From Lichtheimia corymbifera B2541 (taxonomy: Eukaryota > Mucoromycota > Mucoromycetes > Mucorales > Lichtheimiaceae): a stretch of DNA of 64,000 nucleotides. Of the stretch, positions 22,201-33,711 are shown one piece after another. Numbering within the stretch: position 1 is the first letter of the stretch; every line of letters begins with the position of its first letter. Location of the stretch: positions 1 to 64,000 of the forward strand of contig JNEU01000916.1 of assembly GCA_000697475.1 (NCBI GenBank), given 5' to 3'. The notes beneath the pieces were generated by a model. That model was not told the DNA's origin, did not search any database, and saw only the letters and a list, made by a program, of their open reading frames with translations. The translations under genes were made by a program, and so were the position numbers.

Positions 22201-23900
22201 CAGCTGATCCGCAAGTGTTGGAATCGCATGAATTCATGTGGAAAGCATCAATCTGTTTTACGACGCCTTTGGAAAAATGTGATACGGTCGGACACTGTAT
22301 CCGTTACGAGAGTAAGCAAGTAGCGCAAGGGTTCGTTTTCCGTATACTAAGAAATACATGTGGATGTCCCTTTAGACAAGGCTATCTCTGATAAACCAAT
22401 TTGCAAGATTGATGAGTCTAAATTTCAAAAGCAAGAAGACCCAAATGATCAGAACGCCATATTCAACCCGTTTGGTTAAAGTAACCAGCCAGATTTCCTC
22501 AAAATCAAGTGGCATAAGCGAGGTGCGAAATAAGTGAATTTGGTGCCTAGACAGAAAAACAATAAAGTTATGGATGTGCAGCTGCACTTGATTATATATT
22601 ACATAATAAAAAGTGAGTAGCTTTCGGATGGCCCTCGTATATATCAAACGTGTTCTATCAATTTTGTCTCACCCCAATAAACAAAGTTACATTTGCGTTC
22701 CCTAATGTATATACTTGTGTCCCTATCCAGAAGCCACTGTCATCCACCGATCCCTCACGTTAATGGGTTGTGTCTCGAGCATTCAGGATGAAGTTGTAGA
22801 ATAGTAGCACATGAAGGGAAATGATGATGATGATGATGATGATACCTGTGTCCCACCAAACAAACCTGCAGGACGCTTTCTTTACCGTGTCATCATCTCC
22901 TTTAACGCATTATCTGACACCTTGCACATAATGAGCATGAATGGATCAAGCGGTTTAGCGCGAGAGCATCTACGTTTTATTGTAGAATATGGTTTCGAGG
23001 ATATTCCAGGATCGAAGCGATATGATGAGTTGGATGTCTTCGTGTAAGAAACAAGCAGTAAACATCGACAACACCCCTATCACAGCTTTCATACATAGAG
23101 TTGATGCATATCATCCATCATCTAAGCTGAAAATGAAAGAATATGGGATTGCAGGTAACATTTTTGCATCGTCCAATCATGATATGCTTTTTCGAGGTTC
23201 ACATGCATCACATGCTGCAATCATCATTTAGCACCATATTCCATCTTTGTTTTCCGATCGGTGTTCATGGACCAAATAGCCTATGTTAAAACTCATAAAG
23301 ATAAATCTCCATCACACAACCCAAGTGCGTTGGATGGTCATCCCTGTTTAAGATGACGAGACATTGCTAATACAATATATGGCCTAAAACATGTGCAATC
23401 AAGGTGGGATCTTTCTCATAGTGAACGTATTTATTTTTATGGGCTCTCAGTATTAGTAAACGTTGGGCTACATATAAGAGTGACCGAGAAGAAAGGGTAT
23501 TGATGGACCGGATGCATATGGACATTGGCCAATCAAACGCTGTGTTACATGATGCACCCCTTTTTTGTTGCGCATCCTCCACCACAACCATCCGCCTCCA
23601 ACTGGTGTTTTCCATTACGGCCGACATTTTAAGTCAAAGGATATCATCCACCTTCTTTTTCCATCAGAGCGATTGTAATATTGCATCATCACCTAATAAT
23701 CCGTTTCCTCATTTGAATGCTGATCATTTTTATTTTCCATGAACAACAAATTATACTACTATATACACCTAGCGTACCGACAATCCCCATCATCCACCAG
23801 GATTCCTCTTACCATGTCAGTCACCATACAAAGGTCCCTCTGGATTCTGTAAACCCGGGCCTGCCAATCCTTGTCCCGTCTTGAATAAACATATCCAGAA
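22201..23900. other. Unassigned tract with anchor copy and GAT microsatellite
   Basis: A (GAT)7-8 run lies at about 22821-22843, just before the second anchor (CACCAAACAAACCTGCAGG near 22852). The plus-strand frame 22811-23047 (LAREHLRFIVEYGFEDIPGSK) looks codon-like and ends at a possible GTAAGA donor, but no convincing continuation or start was found. Confidence 0.3.
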
Positions 23901-25080
23901 AGACCACTGTCGTCATCGGCTAAATTTGCATCCTCCACCTAACGTATGTTCCTTGAATCTTCAATGCATGATGCAGCACACGAAAAAAGATCCGCGCCCA
24001 ACACCAACACCACAATAAAAGCAAAGACATCTTGAAAGCGGATGATATATATGCAAAGGTTTGCTTGAGAAAAAAGGTACCATCATCCTCAGGTGGCCTG
24101 GGCACTGCAACAATCATTTCCAACATGAGCTTGCTTTGAGAATTGCCTGATCCAAGATCTTGAACAGCATAAAATCAGTAACCATAACTGCCAGCATTTT
24201 CCCACTGATGAAATACCATGTACCAATATCCTTTGTCCTTGTCAAAGTGCACCTATGCAAGAAATCTCGGTTACTTTCACATCATGTTTACTTTTATCCA
24301 ATGGCCATGTTGGTTACCTTTCAAGGGGACATCATGACCTCGTTCAATACCAAGACCTTGAGCGAAATAAGATGGATAAGCAACCGCACCCGGTTTCTGT
24401 AAAGCAAGTGTCCAGGTGATTAGGTTTGTGTGCAGAGGATGATGAAAACACGTACCAATCATTCGATTGTGCCATAACCGAGAAACGAGTGCTGAAATCC
24501 CAATAGATTGCCGGATGAAAGATGAGGAATGATAATGACCAGTAGTAAAAGTAAAGCTTCAAAGAATTGCCAGTACATATACAGTAAACAGTCGCTGGAG
24601 TAAGGAGGAGCTTGTTGACTTTCAGAGTTTGGCGGCATATTGAAGTCTAACACAGGCGCATTAAAACATAAGAAATAAACCGCAAAACCATACGTGATAG
24701 CATAGACTTACATGTACGTGCTTGACGCGTAAACTGGTACTCACTTTGGTCGGCAATGTTGAACGGGGTCGATCGTAACGGTGAATCTCACGGCACACGA
24801 TTCCAAGTTCAAGGTCCACGATTGCTGCCGAACCACTTTAGCTGAATAAAGTTGTAATTGAGCGTATTGTTGAGATTCGTTTGTGTCGTGGTTGTCGATG
24901 GAGAGCTCATCTGGAGCAAGGGTGGGTTGCATCGCTTGAAGGTGATGAAGGAAAAGCTGACTTGCAAGAAGCCGACGCTGAAATTGAGATGAATGTTCCC
25001 GAAACGGCTGTGTTTGATCCAAACACAAACATTAATGCATCCATTGCCAACACTGCCTTGGCGTATTTCAAGAGATCTAC
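23901..25080 (-). repeat. Copy Y of the decayed repeated locus
   Basis: On the minus strand it shares CTTGCTCCAGATGA, ACAACCACGACACAAACGAA and TTTATTCAGCTAAA with copy Z and more weakly with X. Possible splice signals (GTGAGT near 24743, TTACAG near 24397) and a hydrophobic stretch (LKLYFYYWSLSFLIF) suggest it was once a spliced membrane-protein gene. Indels between copies that are not multiples of three argue that it no longer is. Confidence 0.4.
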
Positions 25081-25616
25081 TCTTCCCCTGGAATGATAAA
25101 AATTAAGCACACTGCCACCTACATAATATCCCCATTCAAAGGATGCCACATCATTTATCATCCTCCCACACCATCCTTGATGCGTCACACACCTCCATTT
25201 CACCCATACCAGGAACGCGTATCATAGGTCGATAATGGAAAAAGAACTAGGTCTCAACAAAAGATACCCTTGCTGTAAGAGAACTCGACACATCAGCATA
25301 CTTCACCCCCTGCATGTTGTTTAGTGCTGATCCCTCCAGCAGCCGGATATACCCGTTTATGTGCAGATATGGATGTTCATCCATTTTTCATCACTCAGGA
25401 ATAGCATTAAAGTGGATGAAAGTGGAGTTTCCGTAAGGTTTACGCTCTTTTTGAAGGGAAAAAGTTAAAGAGTCATCTAGTGGAAACGTTGGTGCATAGG
25501 TATCCTTTAGAGGTAGATTAACCACGGGCGTACCCTTAATGGCATCTATTAGAGAAGGGCGTATTCTTGCATCTTTCATGCGTAAAGGGAATCACCCTCC
25601 CCATGTTGAGAGTAAC

Positions 25617-25678
25617 GCCGAATGATTCAAGGATACATAAATAGCTGCCTGTAGGGCGTCTGTAAAGATATCATCAAC
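25617..25678 (+). promoter_or_regulatory. Core promoter block of secreted protein 1
   Basis: CGCCGAATGATTCA, a CATAAATAGC box (25636-25645), GCTGCCTGTAG and TGTAAAGATATCA are shared almost base for base with 28650-28711 upstream of secreted protein 2. Confidence 0.6.
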
Positions 25679-26001
25679 ATGAAGTCTTCTTTTCTTGGCG
25701 CTGTTCTTTTTGCAATTGGGATCATCAACAATGTCTCAGCTGTTGAATACATCAGTATAGACACATTCTTCAAGTACTCAAAAGGATGTAAAGACGCTGG
25801 ATTGGAAAAATGCACTACCGTCGCATATTGTGCTGTCGGCGAGGGTAAGCACGCCATACAGTATCTTCATCCTGATTTTTATTCACATGGATATATATTT
25901 GTTTAGAGAACGTTGATGGTAGACTTCAACCCGCTTGCGAAATCGATGGCACAAGATACGAACTGGAAGACAACCAACGCGCTTACGAGGACTATATCTA
26001 G
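25679..26001 (+). CDS. Small secreted cysteine protein 1
   Basis: Exons 25679..25844 and 25907..26001 give 86 aa; the 62-bp intron (GTAAGC, TTTAG, phase 1) is at the same place in all three family members. Residues 1-20 are a signal peptide (MKSSFLGAVLFAIG, cleavage after VSA likely). The mature part has C-x7-C-x5-C (GCKDAGLEKC, TTVAYC) before the intron and a fourth cysteine in QPACEID after it. The protein is about 66 residues when mature and acidic near the end (YELEDNQRAYEDYI). It is probably exported and disulfide-bonded. I do not recognise the family and assign no activity. It lies within the 3-kb tandem unit together with copy Y. Confidence 0.8.
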
Positions 26002-26250
26002 TAGGATCATTAAAAGCAATATCATCGATGTAAACATGGTGCCTGATATAAGGCAATTTTAACCCTCAATAAACAATTTCTCAATCCAACGATCAACTTC
26101 ATCCTGGTAATGGTGCCATTTAAGTTGGGCACTTAGCATTCAAAACCCCATTATTGGATAATGGCGTATAAAGAGAAATGATGATTGTTTGTGGAACAAT
26201 GTGTTACCAAACAAAGCTGCACGTCGTTACCCTTATTATGATACAATCTC

Positions 26251-26879
26251 TGTTGTAGGGCATTACGGGACCAGTGCATTACGCGTAATGCCCTAGTGCA
26301 TTTTGAGAATTCCGTAATGCACTAGGGCATTTCGGTCCTCAGTGCAGATACTGCATTTTTCCAATAAACGGCAAGTTATGAATATGAAGAAGTCGTTGGC
26401 ATTTTAGTGAGATGGTTGTTGAGTGCTTTTGATATAGCGTGGTGAATGATTTCAACTTGGCATCGGCTCTTTTTTTTTGCAATGGCAGCTACTTTTCTTT
26501 CATTATCCACCACTTTCTTGCTTGATAAACAAATTGCGACGTTGCTGGTCTTCAGCCATACTACGATGCGTATTGTACACACGACAGTTGGTTTTTTTAA
26601 TAAAAGGGAAGCACCAGGAAAAATAATATAGGTTATGGTTGCTGCCATTGCAAAAGAAAAGAGCTGATGCCAGGTAGAAATCCCTCACCACGCCATGTCA
26701 AAAACACTGGTCGCTATCTCACTATGTTACCAACGCCTCTTCATATTCATAGCCTGCAAGTTTATTGAAAAAATGCAGTATCTGCATTGAGGACCGAAAT
26801 GCCCTAGTGCATTATGGAATTCTCAAAATGCACTAGGGCATTACGCGTAATGCACTGATTCCCGTAATGCCCTACAACA
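26251..26879. mobile_element. 629-bp foldback (MITE-like) element with palindromic subterminal motifs
   Basis: The arms 26251-26493 and 26636-26879 are inverted copies of about 243 bp at roughly 85 percent identity around a ~140-bp loop. Termini are TGTTGTAGGGCATTACGGG, flanked by a TCTC duplication (26247-26250 and 26880-26883). The outer 100 bp of each arm contains repeated GGGCATTACG/AGTGCATTNNG motifs in both orientations, including GCATTACGCGTAATGC. The only open frames are arm translations, so it is non-autonomous. It inserted into the third anchor copy of the tandem unit. Confidence 0.85.
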
Positions 26880-26960
26880 TCTCCACCAAGACACAGTAGC
26901 GTTAATGGACAATCATCATCCTGAATGAGTTTTTTCGCCATTGGGTGCCATTTCTAGAAA

Positions 26961-27020
26961 CCTCCACCACCATCATCATCCACCATCATCATCCACCATC
27001 ACCATCACCATCACCATCAC

Positions 27021-27053
<33 letters not shown>

Positions 27054-27054
27054 A
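26961..27054. repeat. CAT/CAC trinucleotide microsatellite
   Basis: A 90-bp run built of CAT, CAC and CCACCATCATCAT units, ending in about ten uninterrupted CAT units. Confidence 0.9.
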
Positions 27055-27099
27055 CAAGTTTATGCTGACTATCTTCATTTTTACACCACTACGCTAATA

Positions 27100-28100
27100 C
27101 AGCTAGCTAGAAATGATCTACAACCTATATCCCAAGAGACCTTACCATATCCGTTGTTCCTTTATCCACATACGTAGGTGCACAGGCTGCTTGATATATA
27201 TCCGTAAATTCTCTCATTCAAACGTACTTACCCCACTATGGTGGAAAAAGGATCACCACTCATAGAGAAACGTGATAAAGCCATTCAAACAACGTCGCGG
27301 CAAAAGACAGAAGAACACGGAAAGAAATGCTTGTAAAGGTGCTTTTTGAAGGTGCATGATGGTGAAGCTTGAGAAACCAGCAATCGTCTCTTGGCGTTTC
27401 CTATATGCCTACTGTTTCCTATGTATGATGTGAGAAGCCATGGAGATTTGTTTGTATCTCGTAACGTTGTTACGTACCTTTGGGTAGAGATAGCAAGCAA
27501 AGCAATGACCTGTCGCCAAGCGACGAATACCGAAACCGATGTCAGTTGAGGAATGCCGGATGTCAACAAGGTGTAAAAGTAAAAGTTTTAGCGAGAGGCT
27601 ACAAGTATGTTGTTGTGGTAAGCAGTTGGTGGAATAAAAGCAGCTTGCTGACGCTGGATGCCTGGAGCAGAAAATTTATGTGGGACTTGAATTGCCATGA
27701 CGACAAGGTAGCCCAAGAAAGGAAGGAAGCCATATCCATGCAACGAGAAAACAACGCGCTATAGTAAGGTTCCGTACTACTACCCATAACAGCTTAACTT
27801 CTGAACGCGTAAACTGATTCTCGACTTGGGTCTCCATTGTCAGTGGGGCGATGGTGCAATTGTAACAGAGGATCTTGGTGTACACGATCGCGTCAAGGCC
27901 ACCAATAGTACCGAACCAGTTTAGCTGAATAAAGTCTTTTGTTGAGCTTATTGTGGACATTCGTTTGTGTTGTGGTTGTCAATGGAGAGTTCATCTGGAG
28001 CAAGTGTTGATCGCATCGCGAAAAGGCAGACCTACAAGGCGCTGCCGCTGAATGAAACAGCTGTGTTTGATCCAAATCAAAACATAAATGCATCCATTAC
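27100..28100 (-). repeat. Copy Z of the decayed repeated locus
   Basis: Counterpart of X and Y. The minus strand reads GCGATCGTGTACACCAAGAT and TCCTCTGTTACAATTGC where X has a close match. The surrounding frames (DFIQLNWFGTIGG, ETQVENQFTRSEVK) look protein-like in Z but are closed by stops or shifted in X and Y. It precedes secreted protein 2 as Y precedes secreted protein 1. Confidence 0.45.
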
Positions 28101-28649
28101 CAGCGCTGCCTTTAGCCTCTTCCCCTGGAATAATAAACAACTAAGCACACTGATACCATCCCTTGCCGCATCATGTATCATCATCCCACGCCATCATGGG
28201 TCACACAGCTCCATGCTTCATTCATTTTACCCCCACAACAACAAAGCGTACTATAGTAATTTCTTTGACAATGGGAAAAGAACTAGTGGTACCCTTGACG
28301 GCACCACATTGCATGCAAAGTAGTCAGTGAGAACTCGACATCCTTTACTCCCCCTGCATATTGTTTACTGTGTGCCAAGATGGGCGTTGATCATCCATCT
28401 TTGATCACTCAGGAAGTGCATTAAAGTAAACACAAGTGGATGTCAATGCTGGAATTTCCCGTACCCTTAAGCACTCCTCGAAGGAGTAAGATAATGGACC
28501 ATCTGGCAGTGGAAACGTTCGTGCCTAGGTAGCCATTAGCTATGGATACACCATGGAATCATATCTATGAGAGAAAGACGTGTATGATACTCCTTAGGCG
28601 CATTTTCTGCATCGCATGCATAAGAGAATCATTCCATACGAAAGAAACG

Positions 28650-28711
28650 CCGAATGATTCATGAATATATAAAATAGCTGCCTGTAGAGCGTTTGTAAAG
28701 ATATCAACAAC
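28650..28711 (+). promoter_or_regulatory. Core promoter block of secreted protein 2
   Basis: TATATAAAAT at 28666-28675, followed by AGCTGCCTGTAGAGCG and TGTAAAGATATCAACA just before ATG 28712; the counterpart of 25617-25678. Confidence 0.65.
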
Positions 28712-29023
28712 ATGAAGTCTTTTTTTTTCTTGGCACTGTTCTCAATTGCAATTGGGATCATCAACACTGTCTCAGCCGTTGAATACGTAGATCTAGTCAC
28801 ATACGTGGACTACGCAGAAAATTGTTTAAATGCTGGTCTCAAAGATTGCAAGACCGTTGGATACTGCACTATCGTCAAGGGTAAGCTGGTCATGCCTTGA
28901 TTTCGATTCCTTACCTATTCACGTGGATGTCTTCCTTTAGACTACGTCGGTGGTCAACTTGAAGAGCTTTACCGGGTGGATGAGACAAAGTACAAGCATG
29001 AGCCTGACCGTGGTTTTCATTAG
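28712..29023 (+). CDS. Small secreted cysteine protein 2
   Basis: Exons 28712..28880 and 28941..29023 give 83 aa, with a 60-bp phase-1 intron (GTAAGC, CTTTAG). The signal peptide (MKSFFFLALFSIAIG, cleavage after VSA) and the C-x7-C-x5-C block (NCLNAGLKDC, KTVGYC) match protein 1. The second exon (GGQLEELYRVDETKYKHEP) lacks the fourth cysteine found in proteins 1 and 3, leaving an odd number of cysteines in the mature protein. That could mean altered folding, dimerisation or relaxed constraint. The function is unknown. Confidence 0.78.
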
Positions 29024-29823
29024 AGATAACTGAAAGCCACACCGCGGCCTGTGTGCAGAATGTTCTATCACATACAACTCTCCACATTGGCAATAAAGCA
29101 GACTTGCTCAATCCATGGCTCAACTATATCATGGTACTCGGTGCCGTTCTCAAAGTGGATGGGTGGCCACGATTACCTTGTGTATTTAGCAGTTACATCA
29201 GTATTGCTTGCGGGACAATGTAGCACCAAACAAAGCTGCAAGCCGCCACTCTACATCATTCTGCATGATTAAAATTTTTCGTTATCAGTGCCATTTCTAG
29301 AAACCTCTACCACTATCGACAAAGTTATACGCTAGACGGTTTCTCCAAATACCCATGGGGGATCAGCAGTTGAGTGTGTATTTTAGATACAACAGCATTG
29401 GAGCAGCCTCTTTTATTTTCAATAACATGAAAATCCTTCATATCTTCCACACATTCACAAACATGAATCCTATTAATCATGGAACGATTTTGTGATGGAT
29501 AATGTATGAAATTGATGATGCTTCACTATTTCTACTCAAGGCATTTGGAAGAAACGGTGCCACAATCTTTATACCAACAAATCTATAAGCATTTCTTATA
29601 TACCTCGCCGCTTAGATGAACATCACACTGAAAGAAAATAATTTTATTTGAATGCTATACTATGTATCAGGCATTTAATATACACGCAAAGTCAATAAGG
29701 GTAAGAGGCAGAGGATCATCACCATGGTCAGGCCTGGTTACACAATCTAGAGAGGGGAGAGTGTGGGGCTCGGAATATTTACAGGCGCCATCCTTACTTC
29801 CGACACGCGTGTTTATTTCACCC
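29024..29823. other. Spacer with last anchor copy and C1 upstream region
   Basis: The anchor motif ACCAAACAAAGCTGCAAG is at about 29226. GGAATATTTACAGGC near 29774 is shared with the region upstream of C2 (36085). No other gene is supported. Confidence 0.45.
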
Positions 29824-31870
29824 ATGAAAGACAGCACAGCTTGCTCCGATCTATTACAAGACCCAACAACAATCCCTCTCCACGAATGTAAGAACGCCCA
29901 GCAGATTGAAGCAGCCACCGACATTATACAACAGAGTGCATCTCAACTGTACCATGCTCTGAATGATCGTGCAAAGCTACTAGTCAACAGTGGTCAGTTT
30001 GAAGCCGCCTTACGCGATGCTGTTGCTATGCAGAAAATACGACCCACAGCAGCTCTTGGTTATCTTTGTGAAGGTGATGTTTACTGTCAGCAAGGCCGTT
30101 CTGAAGCTGCTATGGCCATCTACGACAAGGGACTTGAAGCAGTACCTGCATCCGATCCACACTATCGCGACCTACAACAACAACGACAACCACGCAGATC
30201 AAAAAAGACCATCAGCAACAACAAGCGTATCGACTTTATCAGTGAATTGCCTATAGACGTGGTCTCGACCTATATCATACCAAGGTTCATGCCAGTCTTG
30301 TTATCCACGGGATGTTGTCCTTATCTCCAGGTATCCCATACGTGGCAGCAACGTATTCTCCAACATGCTGAGGATTTGAGCGTTGAGGTGGATTATGAGC
30401 TTGATTCATTCCGTGAAGGCCATTACCAGCTTTTCCGAATTGCTCCCTATGTCAAGTCATTGGATATCATTGTCAGGATGCAAAAGAATCTGGTGGATCT
30501 TTTTACACGAGCCAAGTTTTCTTCCTTGAAAAAGTTAAAGCTAGGCAGTAAGTATTTGTGTGAGTGGATCAAAGAGAGAATTGGAAAACTCATGGGATTT
30601 ATATATAGGTGAATTGTCAGAACCTCAATTGAAAGGGTTGGCTATGGTGGCGGATACATTGACACATTTGGAAGTTGGTTTCAATTCATCACTCCGTTTA
30701 CTTGATATCTTGCGAACCTGTCCCAATTTGACCTTTTTGAAAACCAAAGGCGTGGACGTGGTGATGCCATCATCATCATCATCTTTGCAATACCCTCGAT
30801 TGACCCATCTTGGATTACACAGCTGGTCCCCAGTGTACGTTGATATGGAGAACCTCTTGGGCCTATTTCCTAAATTGGTGTGGTTCGAGATTACCCCTAT
30901 GCCAGAAGGTTCCAGTGTCTTGCATGTTTTGCCACAACAATGTCCCAGTCTAAGAACGCTATCGTATGGCCGTGAGATTGAGGAAAAGGAAGCCAAACGG
31001 ATTATTCATGTCAAAGGAAGAGGGATCACGGTGGCTCGTTTGGGAGAAGGCGACATGGTTGTTCAAGACGATTTGATAAAGTTCCTCAGCCAGCATCATC
31101 AAACATTGAAGGAATTGGATTTGGACATTCAAGTTTTTAATCCGGAAGATTACACCATCCCTTGGGATTTGGCGGATGGCAAGTTGATCCATTATGGAAC
31201 GGTGGTGCCCATGTCTTTTCCAGTCTTGCAAACGCTTCGCGTAGCCGACGAGGATTATTATACATTACCTTGTCTTCAATGGATCTTGGAAAATGCACCT
31301 CAACTTGAATCTATCAGCATTCCGGAACCACTCTTCATCAGGGATACAGCACGAGGATTGAAAAAACTCAAGCATCTCAAGAAACTACATGTGAATGACG
31401 CGTCAGGATTGGTGGATGGTCGTGTTATTGGACCCCTCTTGCAACACCACGCCGCTTTGGGAGATCGCTCAACCCTCGAACACATCCAAGTCAACTTTGA
31501 TACATATCAACTCTCGGACGTTGCATGGTTACCTTTTGTGTGCGGTTTGAAAAAGCTCAAAAAGCTGGATTTGTTTGCGGATTACATGATGGGTGATTGT
31601 ATACCTTTCTTGAAGAAACTTGGTAAAGGATGTCCGTCATTGGATGAATTGATGCTTGGCTATGGCGGTGCAAATTTCGAAGGCGGTCTCATCACTGCTC
31701 TTGGTACACATCCAAATCTCAGGTCTCTCTACATTGGTGCCCATGCTCTATCCGAACACGAGCTACGTTGTCTTGCCAACTTTCCTAAATTAGAACGTGT
31801 TTATCTTTACTTGCCTCCATCCGATTCCCTAAGGGATTACCTACCGAAACGCATCCAGCTTATTTATTGA
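29824..31870 (+). CDS. TPR/F-box/LRR protein C1
   Basis: Exons 29824..30547 and 30609..31870 give 661 aa, with a 61-bp phase-1 intron (GTAAGT, ATATAG). The start is ATG 29824 (MKDSTACSDLL); the 54-codon upstream extension is not conserved in C2. TPR hairpins lie at about 45-105 (GQFEAALRDAVAMQ, DVYCQQGRSEAAMAIYDKGL), the F-box at about 137-185 (IDFISELPIDVVSTYII, LQVSHTWQQR), and LRRs fill exon 2 (LTHLEVGFNSSL, PRLTHLGLHSW, LKKLKKLDLFAD). The exon-2 repeats are more regular than in A or B. It is expected to be an SCF ubiquitin-ligase receptor on architecture grounds. It is an intact member whose duplicate C2, 6.3 kb downstream, has decayed. Confidence 0.87.
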
Positions 31871-33459
31871 TAGCATTAGACTTTTGTATTACTACGCCAT
31901 ATTTAATAAACAAATGATATGGAGCATCGTGCAAAGAAAGAGAGTAACATCATATGTAGCATCCCAAAAGCACTTTTATAAAACCACAACCATGAACAAG
32001 TAGTGAGATGGTGGCAGCATTCTAGTTGACAATTGCAAATGATTGTGCATTTATGTTGAACAAGTATCCCGGGATACTATTTGTATCAAGGCATGCTGTA
32101 CCTTTTTCATAAGGAGCTTCATGAAAGCATGTACTATGTACGCTACCATCGCAAAATGACACCTTTCAATAATAATGCATGTACACCTGGACGTTCGCTT
32201 CAGTACAACGTTTTATAATAAAAGGGTAGCCATGGTAACCACACGCTGATTAGATAATAGTAATAATCATACGCATTTGATAATACATGGGTCCCTTTCA
32301 ATGACAAAAAGCATCATCCATCGTGTTACACGTGTTCCAACTTTTGGTATGGAATCCCACTCGTGTGCAGTGCCAACGTCGACAGATCATCCAGCCAGGT
32401 GGGATAAAGTTTTACAAGGAGATCATGCTGCAAGGTATTTTATCCACTGATCATCATCGCACGTCATGTAGCTCAAACATAAATTCAATAATAGCTATTT
32501 TGGGCAATGTAGTATAAATGCTACTGCCATCATCCCAAGTCGATTAAAAGTTCATCCGCCAAATATTCTATGGTAACAGGGTCCCTCCATCAATAGGCAA
32601 GTGGGTTGGATTTTCAACATCAAAAAGAACTGCGCAGGATTATTACGATAATCAATGCTTTTATTTCTATTCCTCTTGTATGATTAACTTTGGCAGTTAC
32701 ATATAAACGTGGTTGAGCATGAAGGATATGGATGGCCATTATGATCGACCAATCAATGTCGTTGTGTGCTGGCCCTGGCTGCATGGATGGTGCATGAGTC
32801 CTTGTTTCTCCTTCCGCCACCACCACCACCACTACCACTCTGCTCATTCTGCTTCCTACCCGTTTCCCCATCACGATCCAACAATCCAACAACAAATGTG
32901 CAACTCCTTCAAACGGCATCTGATCGTACACGATTACGTTTCAGCGCTTTGATCGCAATGCATCGTAGTCCGGAATTCCCAAACCCCTGTTGGCCACTTG
33001 CATGCTTTCAAGATACAACACCAACCAGCTATTATGCTATGATCAGGACAGCACGCTATTCGATCTGATGGGTGCTGGATCTTATCTTAACGCTACTTGG
33101 TGGTCCAGGAGCAACAATGGGCTTTGATGGATCAATCAACTATGTTAACGCGGTGTCGTACACGGCGACCATTGCGTGGATGGATTACATCTTGCGGTTG
33201 GAATGACATGGATACATTGTATTCAAGAGAAACAATCGATTTGCTTCCTATAGCACGGTATCAATGGTAGCGTTATATATACTTTATAAAATAAAGCGAT
33301 ATTTCTAGAAACGTATACACCATTCACCAATCCTCTATAATAAACGTACATCATATTTTATGACCATTGAAATGACAGCGCATAAAGCGACTTAATTGTG
33401 TATTTATTGAACGTAAGGGATCCGAGCATGGGTTGCCAAGGGTGCCATTATATGTATGA
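31871..33459. other. Unassigned tract with a diverged duplicated segment
   Basis: 32090-32320 aligns with 34310-34530 in plus orientation. Both can be read as a related peptide (HKELHESMYYVRYHRKM here, AKELHECLYVCHHHKTA there), but each has stops and neither has a start, so I treat them as relics of one gene. A proline-rich frame near 32810 comes from a CCACCACCAC microsatellite. Confidence 0.35.
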
Positions 33460-33609
33460 TTAGCAAACGCCACACACCCTGCATGGGCACCGGTCGTCGT
33501 AGCAGTCGTCAAGACAATCGTAGAGACTATAGGAACCATAGGGGCTGGCGTTGGTGGATGAGATCAATAGGAGAGCCATGGTAGCAACGATAAGAGTAAC
33601 AGCACGCAT
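33460..33609 (-). CDS. Cysteine-rich secreted microprotein, 49 aa
   Basis: A single-exon frame of 50 codons. Residues 1-21 form a signal peptide (MRAVTLIVATMALLLISS, cleavage after TNA). The mature 28 residues carry six cysteines spaced C-x3-C-x4-C-x-C-x2-C-x2-C, with tyrosine and aspartate at the start (SPYGSYSLYDC). A TATAAATAGG box lies at 33702-33711, about 93 bp before the ATG, the same spacing class as other small genes here. The dense cysteine pattern after a clean signal peptide is unlikely by chance in AT-rich DNA. The family is not recognised. It could be an antimicrobial-like, metal-binding or signalling peptide; nothing in the sequence decides which. Confidence 0.68.
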   Translation of the reverse strand: MRAVTLIVATMALLLISSTNASPYGSYSLYDCLDDCYDDRCPCRVCGVC

Positions 33610-33701
33610 AGTGATAATTGCTTGAGGTAATACTGCGCCAGTAAAAGAGGAAGAGAAAGGGCTTGATGAGATGATGGAAAATGTGTCAGACCATTCGCCA
33701 T

Positions 33702-33711
33702 CCTATTTATA
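33702..33711 (-). promoter_or_regulatory. TATA box of the 49-aa secreted peptide
   Basis: TATAAATAGG on the minus strand, 93-102 bp upstream of ATG 33609. Confidence 0.5.

Noticed and set aside
26376..26648. Open frames inside the foldback element
   Set aside because: They are translations of the inverted arms and are not transposase-like.
22821..27054. CRISPR-like spacing of short repeats
   Set aside because: These are trinucleotide microsatellites without spacers, in a eukaryotic genome.
29662..29823. 54-codon N-terminal extension of C1
   Set aside because: It is not conserved upstream of C2 and would cover the probable promoter.
32766..33068. Proline-rich 100-codon frame
   Set aside because: The proline run is a CCACCACCAC microsatellite and the rest shows no family or splice support.
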